From Myxococcales bacterium (GTDB taxonomy: Bacteria; Myxococcota_A; Polyangia; Polyangiales; Polyangiaceae): DNA of 64,000 bases. Below are positions 36,251 to 45,493 of this stretch, piece by piece. Below the pieces are notes generated by a model. That model had not been told where the DNA came from. It saw nothing but the letters and a program-made list of their open reading frames with translations, and ran no database searches. The position numbers and the translations under genes were made by a program. Location: contig JANXLV010000211.1 in the NCBI GenBank assembly GCA_025355005.1, positions 55,033-119,032 on the forward strand, in the 5' to 3' direction. Position 1 is the stretch's first letter; each line of letters begins with the position of its first letter.

Positions 36251-38289
36251 TGTGCACCTCCCATGCTGCCGCCGTGCACGTTCTCCACTGGCGGCGGGCC
36301 CTTCGGTGCGCCCGCTCCGCCGTCCGTTCCGCCACGCCATGCATCGCCGCTCAGGTTGTTGGAGCGGCGGTACTGCGGCGACCGCATGATCTCCGCGACC
36401 AGCACGCGCATCTTGTAGCCATGCTTCTTGAAGTCCTGCGTGAGCTCCGCGAGCATGGGCGCGTCGTCAGGCGTGGTCTGTCGGCCGAGGAATGACGACG
36501 TCACGCGCTCCACCGCGCACGACGCAAACTCGGGGCTCTCCGCGATCTCGTGGGCCGCGCCCGCGGGTGTCGCGTCGGCATGGGCCGGCGAGCCGTAGGC
36601 GCTGCGAAGCGTGGCGCCGGTGTTGTCGGCGAACGCCGGATCGTAGAGCGCCGTGCACGACCCGTTCATCTTGCCGTTCTTGTCCTTCTTGCACACCGCG
36701 TTCTGTACGGGGAAGAGCGTCTGCGGCAGGAACACGAAGCTCCCCGGCTCCACGCGCGCGAAGTACGCGGCCAGCGGCTCCAGCGTCGCGTGGCACGTGG
36801 AGCAGCCGGGCCGCTTCATGAGGTTCGGCTCCGTGGATGGCGTGAGCTGCGCGGAGCTGTCTGCCACGAACGACTTGCAGAGGAACGCGTTGTAGAGGAG
36901 CGCGCCGCGAGCTCGCGCAGACGCGTACTTCTCCAGGAACATGGGCATGGTGAGGATGCCCGCGGCATGCGGCCCGCGATCGGGGACAAGCCGCCACGTG
37001 CCGGTGTCGTGAGGGCGGAGATCGGCGGGGACCTTGTGCGGGTCGAAGAGCGGCTCGCCCTCTTCCGTCATGCCGAATCCCGTCTCGGGTCCGCAGCAGT
37101 TGCCTCGCTGCACGCTTCCGTAGAACTGCGCGAGCGGTCCGTTCACGAACGTGTGGCGGCCCGTGAGGATCTCGCGGAAGTCGCGGTCCTCGCCGAAGAG
37201 ATCTTCCAGGAACGCGAGCGCCTCGCGCGCCCACCAGTGCGGGAACCAGCGCTGCGCCTGCTGTCGTGCGCTGTCGATGGGCTCCTGCGGGCCGAGGGGC
37301 GTGTGATTCGGGAAATAGAACGCCGCCGGGCCGTTCTGATCACTGTCGCCGGGGACGCAGCGAGCGAGCCCTTTTCCGCAGCCGCAGTCCGCGGCGCTCG
37401 TGAGCGCGAGCTTGCTGGCGCAGGCAACGGGCTCGCCCTTGTGCTTCTGCGCGTAGCCGGAGTCGAGCACGAGAGGGCGCACGCGGCTGCCGGGTAGCTT
37501 CGGCGGTTGCTTCGTCTTGCCGGTGGTGAGGATGTGTCCGTTCTCCGTTTCCTGCGCCTCCTCGCGGCACACGCGGACGTGGATGACTGGCTTGCCGTCG
37601 ACTCCAGTGACCAGCGCTTCGACCGGTCGATACTCCGGATCGGCGTCGTTCCACGTGGCCTGGTAGCGCCGCTCCGGTGCCTGTGCGTCGTAGTCCTTGT
37701 AGAGCCACCACGGCTTCACGAGCACCGTTGCGTCCTCGAGCGCCTTCTTCGGCACGGGCTTCTTCGAGTCGGCCTCGTTGGTGCGCATGCGCGGACGGAT
37801 CGGCACGCCGGTCTCTGCGGGGCTCAGGCAGAACTCGCCGTCCACCTCCTCGCGCGCGCGCCGCTGCCCCTCGCGATAATAGATCCACTCCGGCTTGCCA
37901 TCGGGGCCGATGATCTCGTGGCGAAGCAGCTGTGCGGGCGTGGTGGCAAAGTTGACGTTCGGCTCCAGCCGCAGCAGGTCCATGTAGATGCGCGTGAGGC
38001 GCTCCGAGTAACCGGGCCCGATCAAGTGCGCGCGCACGAACGCGTCGTAATCGAACTCCGGACTCTCGAAGGCAGCGAGCTCTTCACGCGTGGGCATACG
38101 CCCCGTCAGATCGATCGTGGCGATGCGGAAGTGCCGGTAGTCATCCAGCGTCTTCTCACGAGCCGGCGCAGCCTTGGTTGGTGCGGGCGCGGGAGGTGGC
38201 GCGCTCTCTGCCTCTCGCGTGAGTGAAAGCGCGAGCAGCGCGGATAGACACATGCACGTGAGAAGGACGCGGGTGGCTCTCTTGTTCAA
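36247..38289 (-). CDS. DUF1549/DUF1588/DUF1585-type secreted cytochrome-like protein
   Basis: 680 residues with a Sec signal (RVLLTCMCLSALLALSLTREAESA). Blocks in order: LTGRMPTREELAAFESP and LTRIYMDLLRLE (DUF1549-like), EDRDFREILTGRHTFVNGPLAQFYG split over DUF1592-like, RPGCSTCHATLEPLAAYF (DUF1588 with haem motif CSTCH, 496-500), and VERVTSSFLGRQTTPDDAPML (DUF1585). This is the planctomycete-type secreted protein family of unknown function. It opens a four-gene operon (DUF1588, lipoprotein, DUF1501, cytochrome). Family call is firm; function is not. Confidence 0.86.
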   Translation of the reverse strand: MNKRATRVLLTCMCLSALLALSLTREAESAPPPAPAPTKAAPAREKTLDDYRHFRIATIDLTGRMPTREELAAFESPEFDYDAFVRAHLIGPGYSERLTRIYMDLLRLEPNVNFATTPAQLLRHEIIGPDGKPEWIYYREGQRRAREEVDGEFCLSPAETGVPIRPRMRTNEADSKKPVPKKALEDATVLVKPWWLYKDYDAQAPERRYQATWNDADPEYRPVEALVTGVDGKPVIHVRVCREEAQETENGHILTTGKTKQPPKLPGSRVRPLVLDSGYAQKHKGEPVACASKLALTSAADCGCGKGLARCVPGDSDQNGPAAFYFPNHTPLGPQEPIDSARQQAQRWFPHWWAREALAFLEDLFGEDRDFREILTGRHTFVNGPLAQFYGSVQRGNCCGPETGFGMTEEGEPLFDPHKVPADLRPHDTGTWRLVPDRGPHAAGILTMPMFLEKYASARARGALLYNAFLCKSFVADSSAQLTPSTEPNLMKRPGCSTCHATLEPLAAYFARVEPGSFVFLPQTLFPVQNAVCKKDKNGKMNGSCTALYDPAFADNTGATLRSAYGSPAHADATPAGAAHEIAESPEFASCAVERVTSSFLGRQTTPDDAPMLAELTQDFKKHGYKMRVLVAEIMRSPQYRRSNNLSGDAWRGGTDGGAGAPKGPPPVENVHGGSMGGAH

Positions 38290-38299
38290 GGACGCTCCA

Positions 38300-39679
38300 T
38301 CATCTGGTGACGATCGACGGGCATCCTACCAGCACCTCTGCGGCGGCGCGTTCCCCGGAAGAGAGCGCGCCGTCGATGTAGCCGCTCCACACCGTTGCGG
38401 TCTCGGTGCCGGCCCAGTGCACCCTGCCGCAGGGCTTGCGCAGTGATGGTCCGAGCTCGGTCCAGATACCGGGAGGCATGAACGCGCCGTAACAACCGCC
38501 AGACCATGGGTCGTTCTCCCACACGTGATCGTGATAGCCGATGACGTCGTGCGCGCGCGGCCCGTAGAAGCGCGCAAGGTTAGAGAGCGCAGCCTTCTTG
38601 CGACCGTCCGCGTCCAGCTTGCCCATCGCGCGCGCTGCGTCGGACTCGCAGAAGCCCATGAGCATGCCGCACGGCGGGCCACCACCAGCAACGTTTGGCG
38701 GCGAGTTGTCGAACGCCACGTGAATGGGTCCTTCGTCGGACACCACCATTCCGGAGAGCCCGTCGTCGCGCCAGAACGGTCGGTCGTAGATCGCCGTGTG
38801 CTTGATCACTGCGCCCATCGGCATCTTCGTGACGAGCCTCCTGCGCGCTTCCGGCAGCAATGGTGAGAACTCGATCTCGGACACGAGCTTGGGTGGGGCG
38901 GCGACGATCACGTGGCGCGTCGTGAGCTCACCGCCGTCGAACGACACGCGACAGTGATCGCCCTCGTCTTCTATGCGCCGCACCGGCGATGACAGCCGCA
39001 CGTCGATGCCCTCTGCCAGCTTCTCCGCGACGGGCTGCATGCCGCCCTGCACGCGCTCGGCCTGGGCGGCGCCATCCGTTCCGAGGAGCATGCCCAGGTT
39101 CTTGCCGGAGTGGATGTAGAACAGCACGTGGAGCAGCGACATCTCGCGCGCGGGCGCGGCGAACACCGTCTCCAGCGCGGCGTCGAGCAGATGCCGCGCA
39201 GTGTCCGTGCGGACGTGGACGCGCAGCCAGTCGTCGAAGGTGCGTGCATCCCACTCCTTCGCGCGCGCGGCCTTCCACGGCGCGTCGAGCGGCACCGTCT
39301 TCGCCAGGCGGTCGAGCAGGAACTGCGCGTAGCCAACATTGAGCAGCGACACGATCGGCAGCCGCGGAATGGTGCCGCGATACCGCGACTTCTTGCCCGA
39401 CACCAAAAGCAGGTTCTGGCCCGTGGTCCAGGTCTTGAACGTGCGCGCGCCTTGCTCCCGGAGCAGCGCGAGGATCTTGTCCTGCGTGGGCCCGACCCAT
39501 TGCCCGCCAAGATCCACCCACGGCACCTCCGCCGGCTTCGTGGTGTAGACGCGACCACCCACGCGGTCGCGCGCCTCCAGCACGATGGTCTTTTTGCCGC
39601 CGCGTCCGAGCGCACGCGCAGCCGAGAGCCCCGCGAACCCTGCTCCCACCACCACCACGTCGAGCTCCACGTCACTCAT
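38300..39679 (-). CDS. Monoamine-oxidase-like flavin amine oxidase
   Basis: 459 residues from ATG 39679. FAD binding: GAGFAGLSAARAL near the N-terminus, RDRVGGRV, GGQWVGPTQ. The C-terminus carries SGGCYGAFMPPG and HWAGTETATVWSGYIDGA, closely matching eukaryotic MAO-A/B. The Cys (residue 396) lines up with the cysteine that covalently binds FAD in MAO-B (Cys397), so a covalent flavin is likely. Such enzymes oxidise amines to imines/aldehydes with peroxide release. No signal peptide, so cytoplasmic. Eleven bases after the DUF1588 start region; an unrelated neighbour by function. Confidence 0.9.
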   Translation of the reverse strand: MSDVELDVVVVGAGFAGLSAARALGRGGKKTIVLEARDRVGGRVYTTKPAEVPWVDLGGQWVGPTQDKILALLREQGARTFKTWTTGQNLLLVSGKKSRYRGTIPRLPIVSLLNVGYAQFLLDRLAKTVPLDAPWKAARAKEWDARTFDDWLRVHVRTDTARHLLDAALETVFAAPAREMSLLHVLFYIHSGKNLGMLLGTDGAAQAERVQGGMQPVAEKLAEGIDVRLSSPVRRIEDEGDHCRVSFDGGELTTRHVIVAAPPKLVSEIEFSPLLPEARRRLVTKMPMGAVIKHTAIYDRPFWRDDGLSGMVVSDEGPIHVAFDNSPPNVAGGGPPCGMLMGFCESDAARAMGKLDADGRKKAALSNLARFYGPRAHDVIGYHDHVWENDPWSGGCYGAFMPPGIWTELGPSLRKPCGRVHWAGTETATVWSGYIDGALSSGERAAAEVLVGCPSIVTR

Positions 39680-39717
39680 GCGGGCAATCTTTTCTACCAG
39701 ATCACGGTCGCGAGCCC

Positions 39718-40563
39718 TCAACGGTGTGCGTCGAAGAACGCCACGATCTCCTCGGGTGCGGCCTCGATCCACGCGTGACCGGCCACCTGGTCCCTCACGA
39801 CCTTCGTCTCGACGCCCTGACGCAAGAGCGCCGCCTGATACCTCTCCATCGTCGAGATTGGCACCAGCAGGTCCTGCGCGCCATGAAGGAAGAGCGTTGG
39901 CGGATGCTTGTCCGGCAGGTGCGCAGGCACGATGCACAAGAGGCCGACGCACGTCGCGTACGAAGCGGACTGGATCGCAACGGCCTTCCACAACGTCGGA
40001 AACGTGATGGCCATGCGGCTGGTCATGTAGCCACCGCTGGAAATCCCCGTCGCGTAGAGTCGTGAAGCATCCACGTTGCCGAAGCGGCCGCGCGCGATCG
40101 CGCCGAAGATCTTCCGCGTGAAGCGATCATCCGGTGAGTCATCCCACACGACGCTCGACGGCAGCACGTTGGTGTCCCAGAAGCCCCGCCCGCGGTAGTG
40201 CGCCTCGGGCGCGACCACGACGTAGCCCGCGTCGAGCAGGCAATGCACGAGCTCCGCCTGGTAGTACGCGCCGAAGGGCTCACCACGAGATGCATCGAAC
40301 GCGTGGAACGGTGGCAGCCCCGTGCCCTGAAAGAGGAGCACGAGCGGCGCGCCCTGCGCAGGCAGCGGTGAAACGGGGGTCTGATAGAGCACGCGTCGAT
40401 CGCGGACCTCTGCGACCTGATACGAGCAGCGAATGCGCGACGGGGTCCCTTCGCAGCGCGATGTCGCGCCCTCCGGCATCACGGGCGCCGGATGTCCACA
40501 CGAGCTCTGCAGGGTCATGCAGGCGAGCCCCGACAGCATCGTGAAGACGCGGAGCGTCCGCAT
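39718..40563 (-). CDS. Alpha/beta-hydrolase lipoprotein (PHB depolymerase/feruloyl-esterase-like)
   Basis: 281 residues. Signal with lipobox LQSSC (Cys22). The esterase fold shows an oxyanion region LLFQGTG, nucleophile elbow GISSGGY (Ser175), acid in FLHGAQDLLVP, and His in VAGHAW. This arrangement matches LpqC/polyhydroxybutyrate-depolymerase-like esterases. Substrate is not determined; ester-linked polymers or small esters are possible. The stop lies four bases upstream of the helicase stop direction; genes 40563 and 42891 run the same way but are separated by the helicase, so co-transcription is possible. Confidence 0.82.
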   Translation of the reverse strand: MRTLRVFTMLSGLACMTLQSSCGHPAPVMPEGATSRCEGTPSRIRCSYQVAEVRDRRVLYQTPVSPLPAQGAPLVLLFQGTGLPPFHAFDASRGEPFGAYYQAELVHCLLDAGYVVVAPEAHYRGRGFWDTNVLPSSVVWDDSPDDRFTRKIFGAIARGRFGNVDASRLYATGISSGGYMTSRMAITFPTLWKAVAIQSASYATCVGLLCIVPAHLPDKHPPTLFLHGAQDLLVPISTMERYQAALLRQGVETKVVRDQVAGHAWIEAAPEEIVAFFDAHR

Positions 40564-40566
40564 GCC

Positions 40567-42891
40567 CTACTTCTTGACGTAAGGCTTCTTCGGGCCCGGC
40601 GTGTATTCCTTGGGACGGGGGTAGCCACCGCCCGCCTTCGGCTTGCCGAAGCCACCCGCTTCGGGCCGCTTTCCGAATCCGCCAGCACCTGGCTTCTTGC
40701 CGAAGCCGCCACCGCCGCCGCCGGGCTTCTTCCCGAAGCCGCCGCTCTTCGGCTTGTACGGACCGTCGGGCCGCTTGTGAGCCTGCGGGCGATCGTCGTG
40801 AACGCGCGGGCGTGGCGCGTCGTCATTTGCGCGCGGGCGCGGCGCGTCGTCATTCGCGCGCGGGCGCGGGTGGTATTCGGTCTTCTCGATCCGGGGACGC
40901 GAGACGCGCTCCTTCGGGCTCCTCGGTGCTTCCACTTCGTCGCTGACCTTGGAACGGGACACGCGCTCCTTCGGACTCGAGGGTGCTTCCACGGCGTCAC
41001 TGACCCTGGACCGCGACACGCGCTCCTTGGGTGCCTCCGGCGCGTCAGCTTCGTCGCTCACCTTTGGACGCGACACGCGTTCGGTCCGTGGCTTCGGCTC
41101 CGTCTCCACGATGACGGGCTTCGGCCGCGGGATGTATTCACCGCGCGGCTTGTCGAACGGACGCGGCGCGCGAGGCTCCGCGCCTCTGTCGGCCATGCTC
41201 TCGCCCTGGCGCGAGATCGTCACGCGCGGGTCGCGCGGATCCGGAATGCCCGTCTTGGCAGCGAAGGCCTCTGCGGCGGTCTCCGCGACGTCGACGATGG
41301 AGTACATCGGCGCGACGTGGATGGAGCCCACGTCGTTGCTCTGGATCTCGCCGCGGCGGCACACCATCGCGAGCACGCGACGAACCTCGGCGCCGTGCAC
41401 CTTGCCCCACGACACGCGGAACGGCACCCAGCGGGCGTCCGGATTGCGCGCACGCCGCGGCGCCAGATCACGTGCCGGCGGCCCGCGATCATCGCGCCCA
41501 TCCCGGCCATCGCGCGCGTCGAAGTTGTTGCGCGGATCGGGCTTGTGCATCTCGATGGGCATCACGTCGCGCGGCTCCGGGCGCTTGCCGCGGATGCGCA
41601 TGACCAGACGACCGACGGCGAGCTCTGCCTCGTCCGATGCGAGCAGCTTGCGCGCAAGGGCGAGCGCGCGCGGGTCGGGCTCGTTCGCATTTCCGGAGGC
41701 CTCGGGCGCGAGCAGCTCGCCAGCGAGCTTCTCGTCCTCTCGTGCGCGGATCTTGTTCGCGTCGGGCACCTGTCCACGCGTGAACGTGACGCCAGCGCGA
41801 CGGAGGAGCATCGTGGCGCGGGCAAGGCCGCTGGGCGTGAGGATGAGCGAGCTCCTGCCCTTCTTCCCGGCGCGTCCAGTCCGGCCGCTGCGGTGCGTGT
41901 AGCTGTCCGGATCGTCGGGCGGATCTGCGTGGATGACCTGCGCGATGTCGACCACGTCAATGCCGCGCGCCGCGACGTCCGTGGCGACGAGCGCGTCCAG
42001 GTCACCGCGCTTGAAGGCGGCGAGCGCGCGATTCCGCTCGCGCTGCTCCATCTCACCCGAGAGCGAATCCATGGAAAAACCAGCCTCGGCGAGGCGGCGC
42101 GTGATCGCAGCGACGTCGGCGCGGGTGCGCGCGAAGATGAGCGTCTGGTCGCCCGGGTTCTCGAGAAGGAGGTTCACGATGGCGTCGAAGCGCTCGTGCA
42201 CGTGGACCGTGTAGATCACGTGCTCGATGTCGGCGTTCGCGCGACCGATGGGCGTGCCCTCGACATTGACGACGCTGTTCTGGACGGCGTCAGCCAGCGC
42301 GCGGACCTCACGCGGGAACGTGGCGGACACGAGGTGCGTGCGGTGTCCGTCTGGCAGCGAGCCAAGGATGGACTCGATGTCTTCGCGGAAGCCCAGGTCG
42401 AGCATGCGATCCGCTTCGTCCAGGACGGCGGCGCGCACCTCGGATGTGTCGATGCCTCCACGGTTCAGGTGGTCGAGCAAGCGGCCGGGCGTGCCGACGA
42501 TGATCGCCGGACCGCCGACGAACGCGCGCATCTCATCCCGATAGCCGCCACCACCAGTGACGCTCATCACCTTTGCGCCGAGCGGCGCGAAGAGCCAGCG
42601 CAGCTCCTCTTCCACTTGCTTCGCCAGCTCGCGCGTGGGCACCACGACGAGCGCGCGCGGACGCGCCTTGCCAGTGGCAGCGGGCGTGGGCTCACCGAGG
42701 AACGAGCGAAGGGCCAGGCCAATGGCGACGGTCTTCCCGGATCCAGTCTGCGAGCTGACCCGAAGATCGTGGGAGATCGCGTCCTCGAGGAGGATCGCCT
42801 CCTGGACCGGTGTGAGATCGGCAAACCCCCGTTTCTCCAGAGCCTCCGTCAGTGCGGGCCCGAGGGTTTCCTTGATTTCTTCACGAAGCAT
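40567..42891 (-). CDS. DEAD-box RNA helicase with repetitive C-terminal tail
   Basis: 774 residues. The helicase core (1-380) has SSQTGSGKT, PTRELA, TPGRLLDH, DEAD in LDEADRMLD, SAT, and HRSGRTGRAG. A DbpA/CsdA-type RNA-binding domain follows (about 485-560: WVPFRVSWGKVHGAEVRRVLAM). The tail has three 19-residue repeats (ERVSR-VSD-APxxPK, residues 604-660), then PRPRANDD repeats, then Gly/Phe/Lys repeats. Likely a ribosome-assembly or mRNA-remodelling helicase, possibly cold induced as CsdA. The disordered tail is unusually long. Confidence 0.93.
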   Translation of the reverse strand: MLREEIKETLGPALTEALEKRGFADLTPVQEAILLEDAISHDLRVSSQTGSGKTVAIGLALRSFLGEPTPAATGKARPRALVVVPTRELAKQVEEELRWLFAPLGAKVMSVTGGGGYRDEMRAFVGGPAIIVGTPGRLLDHLNRGGIDTSEVRAAVLDEADRMLDLGFREDIESILGSLPDGHRTHLVSATFPREVRALADAVQNSVVNVEGTPIGRANADIEHVIYTVHVHERFDAIVNLLLENPGDQTLIFARTRADVAAITRRLAEAGFSMDSLSGEMEQRERNRALAAFKRGDLDALVATDVAARGIDVVDIAQVIHADPPDDPDSYTHRSGRTGRAGKKGRSSLILTPSGLARATMLLRRAGVTFTRGQVPDANKIRAREDEKLAGELLAPEASGNANEPDPRALALARKLLASDEAELAVGRLVMRIRGKRPEPRDVMPIEMHKPDPRNNFDARDGRDGRDDRGPPARDLAPRRARNPDARWVPFRVSWGKVHGAEVRRVLAMVCRRGEIQSNDVGSIHVAPMYSIVDVAETAAEAFAAKTGIPDPRDPRVTISRQGESMADRGAEPRAPRPFDKPRGEYIPRPKPVIVETEPKPRTERVSRPKVSDEADAPEAPKERVSRSRVSDAVEAPSSPKERVSRSKVSDEVEAPRSPKERVSRPRIEKTEYHPRPRANDDAPRPRANDDAPRPRVHDDRPQAHKRPDGPYKPKSGGFGKKPGGGGGGFGKKPGAGGFGKRPEAGGFGKPKAGGGYPRPKEYTPGPKKPYVKK
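40912..41082 (-). repeat. 57-bp tandem repeat in helicase tail (3 copies)
   Basis: Three consecutive 57-base units encode ERVSR[PS][KR]VSD-rich repeats of 19 residues; a fourth partial copy follows to about 40891. Units differ at several bases, so the expansion is not very recent. Confidence 0.85.
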
Positions 42892-42976
42892 CCGCGCTTC
42901 CGTAGCACGACGCAGGCTCTTTCGTGGTCACATTGTCACGTGGCGTGTGTCGCCGGTGCAGCCGCGCGCCTGGGTT

Positions 42977-43780
42977 TCAGTGAGCCCCGGCCGTGCACGC
43001 GAGGCCGTGGAAGAACTCGCCGCTCTTCGGCCGCGGAAGCGCTTGCGTGAGCGCGCCCGTCTTCGCGTCGAACACGAAGAGGCCACCGTCGAGGTACCAC
43101 GGCGCGACGACCACGCGGTCTCCGCCGGCGTCCGAGAGGCCCAGGATCATGCCGCTGTAACCCTTCAGCGCGATCGCGTTGGTGGCGCTGCCCGTGCTCG
43201 TTGACAGATGGAGCAGCTTGTCGAGCTGGAATGCGGTGCCCAGCAGCGTGCCGTCGGGCGCGGGCGCAATGCGATTCGCTTGGTGCTCGTCGATGGCGAC
43301 GGAGCCATTCTTGTGATGCGCCTTCACGGCGGAGAAGTCGCTGTAGCGCCACAGGCGTCCCTCTGACGCGACCCAGACGGCCGTGGCGTCCGCCGTCACG
43401 GCGTCGCACGCAACGTCAGTCTGCTCTGCCTTGCCATCAGCGAGCCCGATTCGGACGACGGTGTTTGCGCACGTCAGCAGCGAGTCGCCCTGGAGACCGA
43501 TGGACGAAGCGTCCCCGACGATGTCCGCGTCCACCTCGGGGCCGAGGGCGATCGTTCCTGCTGGAAGCGTCACCTCCGCGAGGTGCTCCGTGACGCCATG
43601 CGAGACGAACGTGGTGCACACGATGGTGTCCTGCCCCGGCGTCTCCGCGAGCGTCGGGTCGACGGTGGTCGTGGTCGCATGGTCCGCTGCGTCGGGGTGA
43701 CCGCCACAGCCGGAAAGAACGAGCAGCGCGGCGATGGACGCGAGGACCGCGACTCCTCCCTGCTGCCTTCGTTCGATCAT
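42977..43780 (-). CDS. Lipoprotein with propeller-like repeats, unknown
   Basis: 267 residues from ATG 43780; ATG 43798 is an alternative. Signal VAVLASIAALLVLSGC, then a Thr/Asp linker. Sequence shows strands with short turns (AVWVASEGRLWRYSD, RIAPAPDGTLLGTAFQLDKLLHL, VVVAPWYLDGGLFVFDAKTG) suggesting a small propeller. No catalytic motif is seen. It lies 85 bases downstream of nothing related: the helicase starts at 42891 on the same strand, so it may precede it in a transcript. A -10-like TATGAT (43842-43837, minus) lies 56 bases before the start. Confidence 0.72.
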   Translation of the reverse strand: MIERRQQGGVAVLASIAALLVLSGCGGHPDAADHATTTTVDPTLAETPGQDTIVCTTFVSHGVTEHLAEVTLPAGTIALGPEVDADIVGDASSIGLQGDSLLTCANTVVRIGLADGKAEQTDVACDAVTADATAVWVASEGRLWRYSDFSAVKAHHKNGSVAIDEHQANRIAPAPDGTLLGTAFQLDKLLHLSTSTGSATNAIALKGYSGMILGLSDAGGDRVVVAPWYLDGGLFVFDAKTGALTQALPRPKSGEFFHGLACTAGAH

Positions 43781-43917
43781 CGAGAGGAGTACGAGCAAGG
43801 GCCGTTCCGCTCCCGGCGACGGTCGATCTCTCGCGAATCATAGGGGGCAGCGACAGCGCACGCAGGCCGCGGTGGATCGCCGCCGTGAGGGCCACAGTGC
43901 TCACCAACAACCTATAA

Positions 43918-43938
43918 AACAAGCGCGAAACACTTGTT
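43918..43938 (-). terminator. Candidate terminator hairpin after serine hydrolase gene
   Basis: A perfect 6-bp stem, AACAAG and CTTGTT, with a nine-base loop lies 50 bases after the stop at 43988. On the minus strand it is followed by TTAT. The stem is AT-rich and short, so this is a weak call. It lies in an otherwise empty 207-base gap (43781-43987). Confidence 0.35.
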
Positions 43939-43987
43939 ACAGGCGTGCGCAAGACGGGACTCGCGTCGCGCCTCGAGCTCCTCCGGC

Positions 43988-45493
43988 TCAGGGCTTGTGG
44001 ATGTAGTCGATGGTGAGGCGGCCTTGCTGGAGCTCCACACCGATGACCTTGCCGGCTGCGTCCTTCTGGGCAACGACGACGATGCCGGACTTCTTCGTGA
44101 AGAGCGCGCCGTTCTCTCCGAAGTAGAGCGTGAACGCGCCCTGGCCCTTGGGCTTCATGGTGACCTTGCGGCCGTCGTTCGTGATCACCGTGGTCAGCAC
44201 GGACTCCAGCACCGCGGGAGGGAGCAGCTTCGCGAGGGCCTGCTTGCTCTCCTCCACAATCGCGTAGTCGCCAGAGATCGCATCCGCGAGACCCGACTCG
44301 AACGGCAGAACCTTTCGCTCCGTCGGCGCGACCTGCGGCTTGCCCTCGAGCGCCATGCGCAGCACGCCGGCGGCAAGCTTGTCGGTCTCGAAGGCATCGG
44401 AGCTCATGAGCACCACGATCACGAGCCCCAGATCCGGCACGCGCGACAGGTGCGACGAGAACCCGTCGATGCCACCGTTGTGCGACTCCACGTCGTGACC
44501 GAACTTGCTCTGGCGCATCACACCGAACGCGTAATCCGATTGCACGGGCGTCGTGCGAAGCTTCTCGGTGTCGACGTCAAGCAGCGTGTGACCAGCGAGC
44601 GCGCGGTCCCACAGCACCAGATCGTGAGGCGTGGAGCGGAGCGCGCCTGCCGCGAACGGGATGGACATGTCGATGGGCTTCACCTCCACGACGGCGTCGC
44701 TCTCGTCCAGCGTGCGACCGACCGCCGTGTTCGGTGCGTCGGGCGCGTCTATCGTGCTGGTGCGCGTGAGGCCCGCGGGCGCCAGCACCTTCTCCTGCAA
44801 GTACCGCTCGTAGGTCAGCCCGCTCGCGCGCTCGATCACGAGGCCGAGGAGGAAGTAGTTGGAGTTCGAGTACCCGAACTCCGAGCCCGGCGCGAACGCG
44901 AGCGGCTTTCCCGTGAACGTCGCGAGCACGCGCCCGGGCTGCGCCGGCTTCTGGCGGTCGGACATGAGCCCTTCGTCCTGGGTGTAGCTGGCGATGCCGC
45001 TGGTCTGCGCGCAAAGGTGGCGGACGGTGACGGCATCGAACGCCGGCGGGAGCACGGGCACCCATTTCTTCACGGGGTCCTCGAGCGAGAGCTTCTTGTC
45101 GGAGACGAGCTTCAGCGTGGCCACCGCCGTGAACTGCTTCGTGAGTGAGCCGATGCGGAAGCGCGTGTTCTCGTCCGCGCGCGCGCCGGTCTTCGGAACG
45201 GCGACCCCGAACGCGCGCCCGTACACGGTCTCGCCCCCGCGAGCGACCAGCACGTAGCCGGACGGCGCGAAGCCCGGGCCCCATGATGCGCCGAAGCCCG
45301 CTGCGTATGCGTCGATCATGCGGCTGAGCGCCTCGCTCGATCCGTAAGGCGGTGGCGGCAAGTTCACCGCGGGCCTCGGAGGCGTCGCGACGGTGGCCGA
45401 CGACGAAGCGTTCGTGGGTGACGATGGCGGCGGCGCCTTGTCACCGCAGGCGAGGAGAAGCGCGAGGCAAGGAAGCAGGGCTCCGCGCTTCAT
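43988..45493 (-). CDS. Serine hydrolase lipoprotein (beta-lactamase fold)
   Basis: 501 residues from ATG 45493. Signal ALLPCLALLLAC, then a Ser/Pro/Ala linker. Class C-like motifs: SLTK (S116, K119), YSNSNY, and HNGGID with the third motif HxG. An extra beta-rich C-terminal domain of about 120 residues (IVEESKQALAKLL, TMKPKGQGAFTLYFG) follows, as in some DD-peptidase/esterase relatives. Start overlaps the GST stop (ATGA, 45490-45493), so the two are coupled. It is a second paralogue of the hydrolase at 16913, here as a lipoprotein. Confidence 0.9.
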   Translation of the reverse strand: MKRGALLPCLALLLACGDKAPPPSSPTNASSSATVATPPRPAVNLPPPPYGSSEALSRMIDAYAAGFGASWGPGFAPSGYVLVARGGETVYGRAFGVAVPKTGARADENTRFRIGSLTKQFTAVATLKLVSDKKLSLEDPVKKWVPVLPPAFDAVTVRHLCAQTSGIASYTQDEGLMSDRQKPAQPGRVLATFTGKPLAFAPGSEFGYSNSNYFLLGLVIERASGLTYERYLQEKVLAPAGLTRTSTIDAPDAPNTAVGRTLDESDAVVEVKPIDMSIPFAAGALRSTPHDLVLWDRALAGHTLLDVDTEKLRTTPVQSDYAFGVMRQSKFGHDVESHNGGIDGFSSHLSRVPDLGLVIVVLMSSDAFETDKLAAGVLRMALEGKPQVAPTERKVLPFESGLADAISGDYAIVEESKQALAKLLPPAVLESVLTTVITNDGRKVTMKPKGQGAFTLYFGENGALFTKKSGIVVVAQKDAAGKVIGVELQQGRLTIDYIHKP

